DNA of 5,641 nt. Source: an uncultured Oscillospiraceae bacterium. GTDB taxonomy: Bacteria > Bacillota > Clostridia > Oscillospirales > Ruminococcaceae. How positions within the stretch are numbered: the first letter of the stretch is position 1; the number at the start of each line of letters is the position of its first letter. The position numbers and the translations under genes are program-made. Under the pieces are notes generated by a model. It worked only from the letters and a program-made list of their open reading frames with translations, did no database searches and had not been told where the DNA came from. The DNA is taken from NCBI GenBank assembly GCA_905212515.1, contig CAJMEU010000169.1, positions 1 to 5,641 on the forward strand. The letters run 5' to 3'. Of this stretch, positions 1 through 5,541 are shown in pieces.

Positions 1-3000
1 AAACCCTTCACCGTACTGGTCGCAGTGATCCTGGTGCTCATCCTGGGCGTGGTGTCCTTCACGGGCATGACCACCGACCTGCTGCCCAGCATGGAGCTGC
101 CCTACGTGGTGGTCGTCACCACCTACCCCGGCGCCAGCCCGGAAAAGGTGGAGGCCGCCGTCACCCGCCCCCTGGAGGCGGTGCTGGGCACCACGGGCGG
201 CATCAACACCGTGCAGAGCGTGTCCAGCGAGAATTCCAGCATGATCATCTTGGAATTTGAGCAGGGCACCAACATGGATTCCGCCATGATCGAGCTGTCG
301 GGCAATATCGACCTGGTGGCCGGGCAGCTGGACGACGCCGTGGGCGCGCCCATGATGCTGAAGATGAGCCCCGACATGCTGCCCGTGGTGGCGGCCAGCG
401 TGGACATGGAGGGCCAGGACGTGACGGCGGTGTCGAAGCTGGTGTCGGACACGGTGCAGCCGGCTTTCGAGCGGCTGGACGGCGTGGCCAGCGTGAGCGC
501 CACCGGCCTGGTGGAGCGGCAGGTGTCCGTGCAGATGGACGGGGCGAAGATCGACGCGCTGAACCAGCGGGTGCTGGCCGGTGTGGACGAAAAGCTGGCC
601 GAGGCCCAAAACGAGATCCTGGACGGCAAGGCTGAGCTGGCCAGCGGCAAGCAGAAAGTGGCAGAGGGCAAGGCCGCCTTGCAAAGCCAGAAGGACAGCG
701 GCCTGGGGCAGCTGTCGTCGGCAAGCGCCCAGGTGGACGCGGCCGCCGCCCAGGTGAGCGCCCTGCTGAGCGAGGAAAAGACCCTGGAGGCCAATCAGAA
801 GGCCTTTGAAATGGAACAGGCAGGCTACCAGCAGGCCCAGCAGACCTACGCCGGGCTGAACACGGCCCTGGCCCAGGCCAAGGCCGGCGCGGTGGAGAGC
901 GCCAAGGCCGGCATCCTGGCCCAGGTGAACGGCGCCCTGGCCCAATTCGGCATGCCGGCCGCCGGCACCTATGAGGAGGCCGTGGCCCTGTACGCCCAGG
1001 CCCAGCAGGCGGCGGCCGCCATGGGCCAGACATTGCCCGACCTGCCCGACCCCGCGGCCCTGGCCGCCGGCGTGCCCGGCAGCGTGGAAGAGCTGCTGGC
1101 GCTGGACGCGGCCGCCTTTGAGGCACTGAAGGCTCAACTGGCCGGATCCGCCCCCCAGATGGCCGAGCTGACCCAGGAGAGCCTGGCCCAATTGAAGGCC
1201 GCGGTGGAAAAGGCCGCCGCGCGCCTGCCGGAGATCGCCACCGAGCTGGCCAACATCGAGACGCGCAAGGCGGTGATCGCCGCCATGAAGCCCCAGCTGG
1301 AGAGCGCCTTGCAGCAGGCCCAGGCGGGCTATGCCCAGCTGGAGAGCGGCAAGATGACCGCGGTGAACGAGATCACCAAAGGCGAGGTGACCCTGTCCAG
1401 CACCGAGGAAAAGCTGAAAGAGGCCGAGCAGCAGCTGGACAGCGCGGAGGATCAGTTCATGGACGCCCGGGACCAGGCGTACAAGCAGGCCAGCCTGGAC
1501 GGCATCCTGACGCCCGAGCTGCTGAGCAACCTGCTGATGGCCCAGAACTTCAGCATGCCGGCGGGCTATATCACCGAGGGCACCGAGCAGTATCTGCTGA
1601 AGGTGGGCGACGCCTTTGCCAGCGTACAAGAGCTGGAGGACACGGTGCTGATGCATATCGACGCCGGCGGCGTGGGCGACGTGCGCCTGTCGGACGTGGC
1701 CACGGTGTCCCTGTCCAGCAACGCCGGCGAGAGCTATGCCAAGGTGAACGGCAACGACGGCGTGATGCTGATGTTCCAAAAGCAGAGCACCGCCTCCACG
1801 GCCGCGGTGTCCGACAAGATCGGCGACGCCATCCGCCGGCTGGAGGAGGAGAACCCGGGCCTGCACATCACCCCGCTGATGGACCAGGGCGATTACATCG
1901 ACATGGTCGTGGGCAGCGTGCTGGAAAACCTGCTGCTGGGCGGCCTGCTGGCCATCCTGGTGCTGATCCTGTTTCTGCGGGACCTGCGGCCCACGCTGAT
2001 CGTGGCGCTGAGCATCCCCTTCAGCCTGCTGTTCGCCGTGACGCTGATGTACTTCTCCGGCGTGACGCTGAACCTGATCAGCCTGTCCGGCCTGGCGCTG
2101 GGCGTGGGCATGCTGGTGGACAACAGCATCGTGGTGATCGAGAACATCTACCGCCTGCGCAATCAGGGCGTGCCCGCGGCCAAGGCGGCCGTACAGGGCG
2201 CCAGCGGGGTGGCGGGGGCCATCTTCGCCTCCACCCTCACCACCATCTGCGTGTTCCTGCCCATCGTGTTCACCCAGGGCCTTTCCCGGCAGCTGTTCAC
2301 CGACATGGGCCTGACCATCGCCTATTCCCTGTTGGCCAGCCTGGCCGTGGCCCTGACGCTGGTGCCCGCCCTGGGCGCCGGCGCCCTGCGCACGGCGGGT
2401 GAAAAGCCCCACCCCCTGTTCGACCGCTTTGTGGGCGCCTACGAAAAGGTGCTGCGCTGGAGCCTCTCCCACAAGGCGCCCGTACTTTGCGCCGCCCTGG
2501 CGCTGCTGGTGTTCAGCGGCGTGATGGTGACGCGGATGGGCACGGCCTTCATCCCCGCCATGGACAGCCCGCAGATGTCCGCCACCCTCACCATGCCCAA
2601 GGAAGCCGACACCCGGCAGACCTATGAGATGGCCGACGAGGTGCTGGCGCGCATGTGCGCCGTGGACGGCGTGCAGACCGTGGGCGCCATGGAGGGCGGC
2701 GGCATGATGGGGATGGGCGGCTCTTCCTCGGGCCACAGCATCAGTTTCTACATCCTGCTGGACGACGGGCGCAAGGTGTCCAACGTGGAGGTGAAGGACG
2801 CCATTCTGGCGGCCACCGCCGACCTGGACGCGGAGGTGAGCGTGGCCGAATCCACCATGGACCTGTCCATGCTGGGCGGCTCCGGCGTGGAGCTGGTGGT
2901 CAGCGGGCAGGACCTGGACCGCATGAACGAGGCGGCCGAGGACCTGCGCGCCATCCTGCGGGGCACCGAGGGCCTGATCGACGTGAGCGAGGCCGCCGTG

Positions 3001-3996
3001 ACCGATACGCCCGAGACCCGCGTGACCATCGATAAGGATGCGGCCATGCGCCGCGGCCTGACGGTGGCGCAGATCTACAGCGAACTGGCGGGCGCGGTGT
3101 CCAACGAGAAGCAGGCCACCACCCTGACCATGGGCGCCGACAGCCTGCCCGTGGTGGTGTTGCGGCCCCAGGCACAGCACATCAGCCGCGACAGCCTGGC
3201 CGGCTACACCTTCACCGTGACCAACAGCGAGGGCGAGGAGGAGCAGATCCCCCTCAGCGCCATCGCCTCCATCACCGAGGCGGACAGCGTGCCCTCCATC
3301 CGGCGCGAGAACAACACGCGCACCCTGTCGGTGACGGCCGGTGTGGACGAGGAACACAACATCGGCCTGGTGAGCCGCGAGGTGGAAAAGGCCCTGCGGG
3401 ATTACGACGCCCCGGCGGGCGTCACCGTCACCCTGGAGGGCGAGAACGAGAACATCAACCAGGCCCTGGGCGATCTGGTGAAAATGCTGCTGCTGGCCGT
3501 CGCCTTTATCTATCTGATCATGGTGGCCCAGTTCCAAAGCCTGATGAGCCCCTTCATTGTGATGTTCACCATTCCCCTGGCCTTCACCGGCGGGCTGCTG
3601 GCCTTGCTGCTGACGGGCAAGGAGCTGTCCATCATCGCCATGCTGGGCTTCCTGGTGCTGTCCGGCGTGGTGGTGAACAACGGCATCGTGTTCGTGGACA
3701 GCATCAACCAGCTGCGCCTGGCGGGCCTGGGCCGGCGCGAGGCCATTGTGCGCACGGGCCGCACCCGCATCCGCCCAGTGCTGATGACGGCCCTGACCAC
3801 CATTCTGGCCATGTCCACCATGGCTCTGGGCATCGGCCAGGGCGCCGAGATGACCCAGCCCCTGGCCATCGTGGCCATCGGCGGGCTCAGCTACGCCACC
3901 GTGCTGACGCTGGTGGTGGTGCCCGTTTTGTACGACAGCCTGCTGCGCAGGCCCATGAAGCAGATCGACGTGGACGATGGGGAGGTGTCCGCATGA
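1..3996 (+). CDS. RND-family efflux permease (AcrB/HAE1-like) with large coiled-coil insertion, 5'-partial
   Basis: Inner-membrane pump that uses the proton gradient to export hydrophobic or amphiphilic compounds; the substrate cannot be read from sequence. The frame is open from base 1 and begins inside the first membrane helix (KPFTVLVAV...), so the true start lies upstream; the GTG at base 25 is an internal Val. Numbering window codons from base 1, I see TM1 about 3-22, TM2-6 about 637-791, TM7 about 826-847 and TM8-12 about 1159-1312. Two large loops hold the porter domains. The TM4 motif GMLVDNSIVVIENI carries D707, equivalent to AcrB D407. After TM7 comes GTAFIPAMDSP, typical of the family. 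The visible 1331 codons exceed the usual 1020-1060 residues because codons about 189-498 are an Ala/Gln-rich helical insertion. The 3' end overlaps the TetR gene by 4 bases. No adaptor gene is visible; one could lie upstream. Family call is very secure. Confidence 0.95.
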   Translation, partial: KPFTVLVAVILVLILGVVSFTGMTTDLLPSMELPYVVVVTTYPGASPEKVEAAVTRPLEAVLGTTGGINTVQSVSSENSSMIILEFEQGTNMDSAMIELSGNIDLVAGQLDDAVGAPMMLKMSPDMLPVVAASVDMEGQDVTAVSKLVSDTVQPAFERLDGVASVSATGLVERQVSVQMDGAKIDALNQRVLAGVDEKLAEAQNEILDGKAELASGKQKVAEGKAALQSQKDSGLGQLSSASAQVDAAAAQVSALLSEEKTLEANQKAFEMEQAGYQQAQQTYAGLNTALAQAKAGAVESAKAGILAQVNGALAQFGMPAAGTYEEAVALYAQAQQAAAAMGQTLPDLPDPAALAAGVPGSVEELLALDAAAFEALKAQLAGSAPQMAELTQESLAQLKAAVEKAAARLPEIATELANIETRKAVIAAMKPQLESALQQAQAGYAQLESGKMTAVNEITKGEVTLSSTEEKLKEAEQQLDSAEDQFMDARDQAYKQASLDGILTPELLSNLLMAQNFSMPAGYITEGTEQYLLKVGDAFASVQELEDTVLMHIDAGGVGDVRLSDVATVSLSSNAGESYAKVNGNDGVMLMFQKQSTASTAAVSDKIGDAIRRLEEENPGLHITPLMDQGDYIDMVVGSVLENLLLGGLLAILVLILFLRDLRPTLIVALSIPFSLLFAVTLMYFSGVTLNLISLSGLALGVGMLVDNSIVVIENIYRLRNQGVPAAKAAVQGASGVAGAIFASTLTTICVFLPIVFTQGLSRQLFTDMGLTIAYSLLASLAVALTLVPALGAGALRTAGEKPHPLFDRFVGAYEKVLRWSLSHKAPVLCAALALLVFSGVMVTRMGTAFIPAMDSPQMSATLTMPKEADTRQTYEMADEVLARMCAVDGVQTVGAMEGGGMMGMGGSSSGHSISFYILLDDGRKVSNVEVKDAILAATADLDAEVSVAESTMDLSMLGGSGVELVVSGQDLDRMNEAAEDLRAILRGTEGLIDVSEAAVTDTPETRVTIDKDAAMRRGLTVAQIYSELAGAVSNEKQATTLTMGADSLPVVVLRPQAQHISRDSLAGYTFTVTNSEGEEEQIPLSAIASITEADSVPSIRRENNTRTLSVTAGVDEEHNIGLVSREVEKALRDYDAPAGVTVTLEGENENINQALGDLVKMLLLAVAFIYLIMVAQFQSLMSPFIVMFTIPLAFTGGLLALLLTGKELSIIAMLGFLVLSGVVVNNGIVFVDSINQLRLAGLGRREAIVRTGRTRIRPVLMTALTTILAMSTMALGIGQGAEMTQPLAIVAIGGLSYATVLTLVVVPVLYDSLLRRPMKQIDVDDGEVSA
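565..1494 (+). other. Coiled-coil insertion domain within the RND permease
   Basis: Aligned by eye to AcrB, the PN2 strand ending in MDGAKIDALN should lead straight into the helix beginning LTPELL. Here about 310 residues separate them. The first arm (codons about 200-296) contains three tandem heptads starting with GK (GKAELAS, GKQKVAE, GKAALQS, codons 209-229), followed by Ala/Gln-rich helix. A middle part (codons about 297-407) is helical but broken by Pro and Gly, with a PDLPDP stretch. The second arm (codons about 408-496) is again heptad-like, ending EEKLKEAEQQLDSAEDQ. The near-equal arms suggest an antiparallel helical hairpin with a tip, projecting outside the membrane. Function is unknown. 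Confidence 0.8.
3979..3985 (+). promoter_or_regulatory. Ribosome binding site of the TetR gene, inside the permease gene
   Basis: GGGGAGG lies 7 bases before the ATG at 3993 and within the last codons of the permease. Together with the overlapping ATGA this fixes the regulator's start and points to coupled translation. Confidence 0.75.
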
Positions 3997-4583
3997 ACGT
4001 GAAAAAAGGCGAAAAGGAACTGGCCGTCTACGAGGCGGTGTGCCGCCTGTGGCACCAGGGCGCCGACCTGCGCGGGCTGACGGTGCAGGCCATCGCCGCC
4101 GAGGCCGGCATCGGCAAAGGCACGGTGTACGAGTACTTCACCAGCCGGGAGGAGATTTTGGGCAAGGCTTTCCTGTACGAGATCCAGCGCTTTCTCGACC
4201 GCGCGCAGGAGGCGCTGGCGGGGGCCTCTGCCTTCGGCGAAAAACTGGATGTGCTGTTCGAAGCGGCCGACACCATGGTGCGCCAGGAGGCCGCCGGCAT
4301 GCAGGTGCTGGCCTCCTACCTGGAGGGTGGGCAGGGGCTGGAGCAGCTGTGCGCCTGCGCGGACGCCGCGGCCCTTACCTCGCGGGTGGACGGCCTGGTG
4401 CTGGCGGCCCTGGAAGCGGGTGCCGCCGAGGGCGCTCTGGCCCCTTTCACGCCCATGCGGGGCGTGCTGGCCGCCAAGGGCTTGCTGATGGGCTACGTGA
4501 CCTATCTGCGCGAGCACCCGGGCGCGGACCACGCGGCCGTGCGCGGCGAGACCCGCGCCCTGCTGGAAAAGGCCCTGGGCTGA
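3993..4583 (+). CDS. TetR/AcrR-family transcriptional regulator
   Basis: A 196-residue DNA-binding repressor of the usual TetR length. The N-terminal helix-turn-helix is clear at residues about 29-56: LTVQAIAAEAGIGKG is followed by TVYEYFTSREEIL, matching the family pattern of a recognition helix, a Y-x-Y/H-F turn and a K/R-E-E-(I/L) start of helix 4. The remaining two thirds is an Ala/Leu-rich helical region with no recognisable ligand signature, as expected for the variable effector-binding domain. The gene starts on the ATG of an ATGA overlap with the permease stop, behind a good GGGGAGG site, so the two form one transcription unit. By family precedent it probably represses its own operon and is released by a pump substrate; this is inferred. 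Its operator would lie upstream of the pump operon, outside the window. A bidirectional terminator follows about 70 bases downstream. Confidence 0.9.
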   Translation: MNVKKGEKELAVYEAVCRLWHQGADLRGLTVQAIAAEAGIGKGTVYEYFTSREEILGKAFLYEIQRFLDRAQEALAGASAFGEKLDVLFEAADTMVRQEAAGMQVLASYLEGGQGLEQLCACADAAALTSRVDGLVLAALEAGAAEGALAPFTPMRGVLAAKGLLMGYVTYLREHPGADHAAVRGETRALLEKALG

Positions 4584-4655
4584 ACCGGGGGCAGCGTCTC
4601 CCCAAAAGGCGCCTTGGCGCAAGAAAACACCGGTTTTGACGCCCGCTCTACGCAA

Positions 4656-4691
4656 AAAAGCCCGGCAATCCCTTCGGATTGCCGGGCTTTT
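4656..4691. terminator. Bidirectional intrinsic terminator between convergent genes
   Basis: A perfect 16-bp inverted repeat, AAAAGCCCGGCAATCC (4656-4671) and GGATTGCCGGGCTTTT (4676-4691), encloses a CTTC loop. The core is a 12-bp G+C-rich stem. On the plus strand it is followed by four T; on the minus strand by six T (the complement of A 4654-4659). It therefore stops the permease-TetR transcript and, more strongly by U-tract length, the metal-regulator transcript, whose stop codon is only 13 bases away. Confidence 0.92.
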
Positions 4692-4704
4692 CGCAGTGAG
4701 AGCC

Positions 4705-5094
4705 TCAGCCTTTTTCCGGCGCTTTGGGCGCGTGTTTTGCGGCGTGCTCCAGGATCTTGTCGAACGTCTCCTGGCTCAGGTCGTGCTCGACTTTGCAGGC
4801 GTCGGCGGCGGCCGTCTTTTCGTTCACGCCCAGCATGATGAAAAACTGCGTGAGCAGCTTGTGGCGGTTGTAGATGTTGGCGGCGATCTGGTGGCCGGCG
4901 GGCGTCAGGGTGATATAGCCTTCCCTGCTCATCTCAATGTATCCATTCTCCCGCAGCTTTTTCATGGCCACGCTGACACTGGGCTTGGTGAACTGCTTCT
5001 CGTTGACGATGTCGATGGAGCGCACCATGCCAAGCCGTTCTTTCAAAATCAGGATCGCTTCCAAATAATCCTCCGCGGATTCATGGATCTCCAA
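4705..5094 (-). CDS. MntR/DtxR-family metal-dependent transcriptional repressor
   Basis: A 129-residue cytoplasmic repressor that in this family dimerises and binds DNA when loaded with Fe(II) or Mn(II). The N-terminal winged helix-turn-helix spans residues about 5-68 (HESAEDYLEAIL, then SIDIVNEKQFTKPSVSVAMKKL and a GYITLTPAG wing). The dimerisation and metal domain follows. Aligned by eye with B. subtilis MntR and C. diphtheriae DtxR, candidate ligands are D9, E12, H78, C100, E103 and H104. D9 and E12 are MntR-like, while C100 matches the DtxR-type cysteine. There is no C-terminal SH3-like domain; the length is near MntR (142) and far below DtxR (about 226). The start is TTG at 5094, chosen because AGGAGG lies 8 bases upstream and no in-frame ATG is close. 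It diverges from the feoA pair, so it probably controls Fe(II) uptake and itself. Whether it senses iron or manganese is not settled by sequence. Confidence 0.9.
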   Translation of the reverse strand: MEIHESAEDYLEAILILKERLGMVRSIDIVNEKQFTKPSVSVAMKKLRENGYIEMSREGYITLTPAGHQIAANIYNRHKLLTQFFIMLGVNEKTAAADACKVEHDLSQETFDKILEHAAKHAPKAPEKG

Positions 5095-5102
5095 TCCGGC
5101 TC

Positions 5103-5108
5103 CCTCCT
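5103..5108 (-). promoter_or_regulatory. Ribosome binding site deciding the TTG start of the metal regulator
   Basis: On the minus strand AGGAGG sits 8 bases before the TTG codon at 5094. This perfect Shine-Dalgarno match at ideal spacing supports a non-ATG start. Confidence 0.8.
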
Positions 5109-5128
5109 CACTTGGGTAGATTCTTATT

Positions 5129-5142
5129 TTAGCTTACCATAA
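5129..5142. promoter_or_regulatory. Candidate operator copy 1 (TTAGCTT-N4-TAA) over the regulator's -10
   Basis: TTAGCTTACCATAA matches TTAGCTTTTACTAA at 5241-5254 at TTAGCTT and the final TAA with the same 4-base gap. It covers the candidate -10 of the metal regulator gene, the position expected for an autorepression site. The binding protein is inferred to be the adjacent MntR/DtxR-type regulator. Confidence 0.4.
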
Positions 5143-5159
5143 ACCGCGGCGCCATGCAA
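5131..5159 (-). promoter_or_regulatory. Candidate promoter of the metal regulator gene
   Basis: Reading the minus strand, TTGCAT (5159-5154) is a -35-like hexamer. After a 17-base spacer comes TAAGCT (5136-5131), preceded by TGG to give an extended -10 (TGNTAAGCT). The start point would fall near 5124, giving a leader of about 30 bases that contains the ribosome binding site. The -10 hexamer itself is a weak match, so confidence is moderate. Confidence 0.5.
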
Positions 5160-5165
5160 GCGAGG

Positions 5166-5191
5166 AAATTTTTAGAAAAACTTTCAAAAAA
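5166..5191 (+). promoter_or_regulatory. Phased A/T tracts upstream of the feo promoter (UP-element-like)
   Basis: Three A/T tracts, AAATTTTT (5166-5173), AAAAA (5176-5180) and AAAAAA (5186-5191), are spaced about 9-10 bases centre to centre and end just before the TTGACA hexamer. This stands out in a G+C-rich region. It could act as an UP element for RNA polymerase alpha or as a bend between the divergent promoters. Confidence 0.4.
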
Positions 5192-5195
5192 GGGG

Positions 5196-5224
5196 TTGAC
5201 AGCGCAAGTTAGTTGCTGTAAACT
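5196..5224 (+). promoter_or_regulatory. Promoter of the feo operon (sigma-70/SigA type)
   Basis: A perfect TTGACA (5196-5201) is followed, after exactly 17 bases, by TAAACT (5219-5224), four of six matches to TATAAT. Transcription should begin near 5231, giving a leader of roughly 74 bases before feoA. A TTAG half-site lies in the spacer (5209-5212), and the 8-bp palindrome ACTTAAGT (5222-5229) overlaps the -10, so a repressor could occlude polymerase here. Confidence 0.75.
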
Positions 5225-5236
5225 TAAGTCGTTCCA

Positions 5237-5258
5237 GAGGTTAGCTTTTACTAACCTC
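5237..5258 (+). promoter_or_regulatory. Inverted repeat at the start of the feo leader: candidate operator (copy 2)
   Basis: GAGGTTAG (5237-5244) and CTAACCTC (5251-5258) form a perfect 8-bp inverted repeat around CTTTTA. It begins about 7 bases after the predicted transcription start. The half-site AGGTTAG/CTAACCT resembles the DtxR/IdeR operator half-site TTAGGTTAG...CTAACCTAA, but with wider spacing. It includes the TTAGCTT-N4-TAA element also seen at 5129-5142. As RNA it could form a stem at the 5' end of the transcript. It has no T tract after it, so it is not a terminator. Confidence 0.6.
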
Positions 5259-5291
5259 GCAAAAAATACCGGCTGTACGCCGTTTCAAGGG

Positions 5292-5298
5292 AAGGGGG
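5292..5298 (+). promoter_or_regulatory. Ribosome binding site of feoA copy 1
   Basis: AAGGGGG lies 6 bases before the ATG at 5305 and 9 before the second ATG at 5308. Both starts are acceptable by spacing; the first is kept. Confidence 0.55.
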
Positions 5299-5304
5299 AA
5301 GCTG

Positions 5305-5517
5305 ATGATGCCGCTGACATTGGCAAGGCCGGGCGAGACCGTGACCATCCGCAAGATCACCGGCAAAGACGAGGTGCGCCAGCACCTGGCCGAACTGGGA
5401 TTCGTGGTGGACGGCACCGTGACGGTGGTAAGCGAGATCGCGGGCAATCTGATTTTGCAGGTGAAGGACAGCCGCATCGCCCTGGACCGCACCCTGGCGG
5501 GCCGCGTGATGATCTAG
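5305..5517 (+). CDS. feoA: FeoA-family ferrous iron transport accessory protein (copy 1)
   Basis: A 70-residue cytoplasmic SH3-like-fold protein of the FeoA family, which assists or regulates the Fe(II) transporter FeoB. The hallmarks are visible: an opening PLTLARPGETVTIRKITG beta strand with the conserved Pro-Gly turn, the helix RQHLAELGF, the following D-G-T-V-T-V-V strand, then GNLILQVKDSRIALDRTLAGRVMI, matching the family pattern of v-k-(x)-iAL-(x)-A-(x)-i-v. Length is typical (about 70-85). The start at 5305 is one of two adjacent ATG codons; many clostridial relatives begin with M-P-L, so 5308 may be the real start. It is first in the operon behind a strong TTGACA promoter, and is followed 24 bases later by a second feoA. 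The divergent metal regulator is its likely repressor under metal-replete conditions. Confidence 0.92.
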   Translation: MMPLTLARPGETVTIRKITGKDEVRQHLAELGFVVDGTVTVVSEIAGNLILQVKDSRIALDRTLAGRVMI

Positions 5518-5527
5518 ACGAAAGCCG

Positions 5528-5534
5528 AAGGAGG
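5528..5534 (+). promoter_or_regulatory. Ribosome binding site of feoA copy 2 (GTG start)
   Basis: AAGGAGG lies 7 bases before GTG at 5542. The near-perfect Shine-Dalgarno sequence decides this non-ATG start. Confidence 0.8.
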
Positions 5535-5541
5535 AATTACT

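Noticed and set aside
25..27. GTG at base 25 as the permease start codon
   Set aside because: The in-frame codons before it (KPFTVLVA) already match the first membrane helix of RND permeases, so the gene continues off the left edge.
123..1126. Long open frames on the minus strand across the first part of the permease
   Set aside because: They are opposite a continuous, well-conserved RND gene; their translations are Pro/Arg/Ser-rich low-complexity products typical of the antisense of G+C-rich genes and show no domain.
1893..2147. Minus-strand open frame of 84 codons
   Set aside because: It lies opposite the conserved TM2-TM4 region of the permease and has no recognisable domain.
2655..3175. 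Open frames in other frames within the second permease loop
   Set aside because: Arg/Gly/Pro-rich shadow products over conserved RND sequence.
3510..3878. Minus-strand open frame opposite permease TM8-TM12
   Set aside because: Met/Arg-rich antisense of a membrane domain; no supporting domain or context.
3977..4639. 220-codon plus-strand open frame overlapping the TetR gene in another frame
   Set aside because: Arg/Gly-rich translation without a domain; the TetR frame explains the sequence.
4584..4653. Small inverted repeats after the TetR gene (GCGCC-TT-GGCGC and AAAAC-ACCG-GTTTT)
   Set aside because: The stems are only 4-5 bp with tiny loops and no T tract; chance in this composition is likely.
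3891..4655. 254-codon minus-strand open frame spanning the TetR gene
   Set aside because: It is the antisense of a clear TetR protein with a proper ribosome binding site and helix-turn-helix, and it crosses the end of the permease. The absence of stops is explained by base composition.
4671..4677. UUCG tetraloop in the terminator
   Set aside because: CTTCG is present, but the fully paired register of the 16-bp stem places the loop at CTTC (4672-4675), so it is not a canonical C(UUCG)G loop.
4636..5142. 168-codon plus-strand open frame across the metal regulator
   Set aside because: It runs through the terminator and antisense to a clear MntR/DtxR-family gene.
5231..5304. Metal-sensing riboswitch in the feo leader
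   Set aside because: The leader is only about 74 bases and contains one simple hairpin and a 4-bp CGGC/GCCG stem; I see no multi-helix junction or conserved core of a known class.
5241..5492. Minus-strand open frame opposite feoA copy 1
   Set aside because: Antisense of a well-recognised FeoA; it would also start or end inside the candidate operator region without a ribosome binding site of note.
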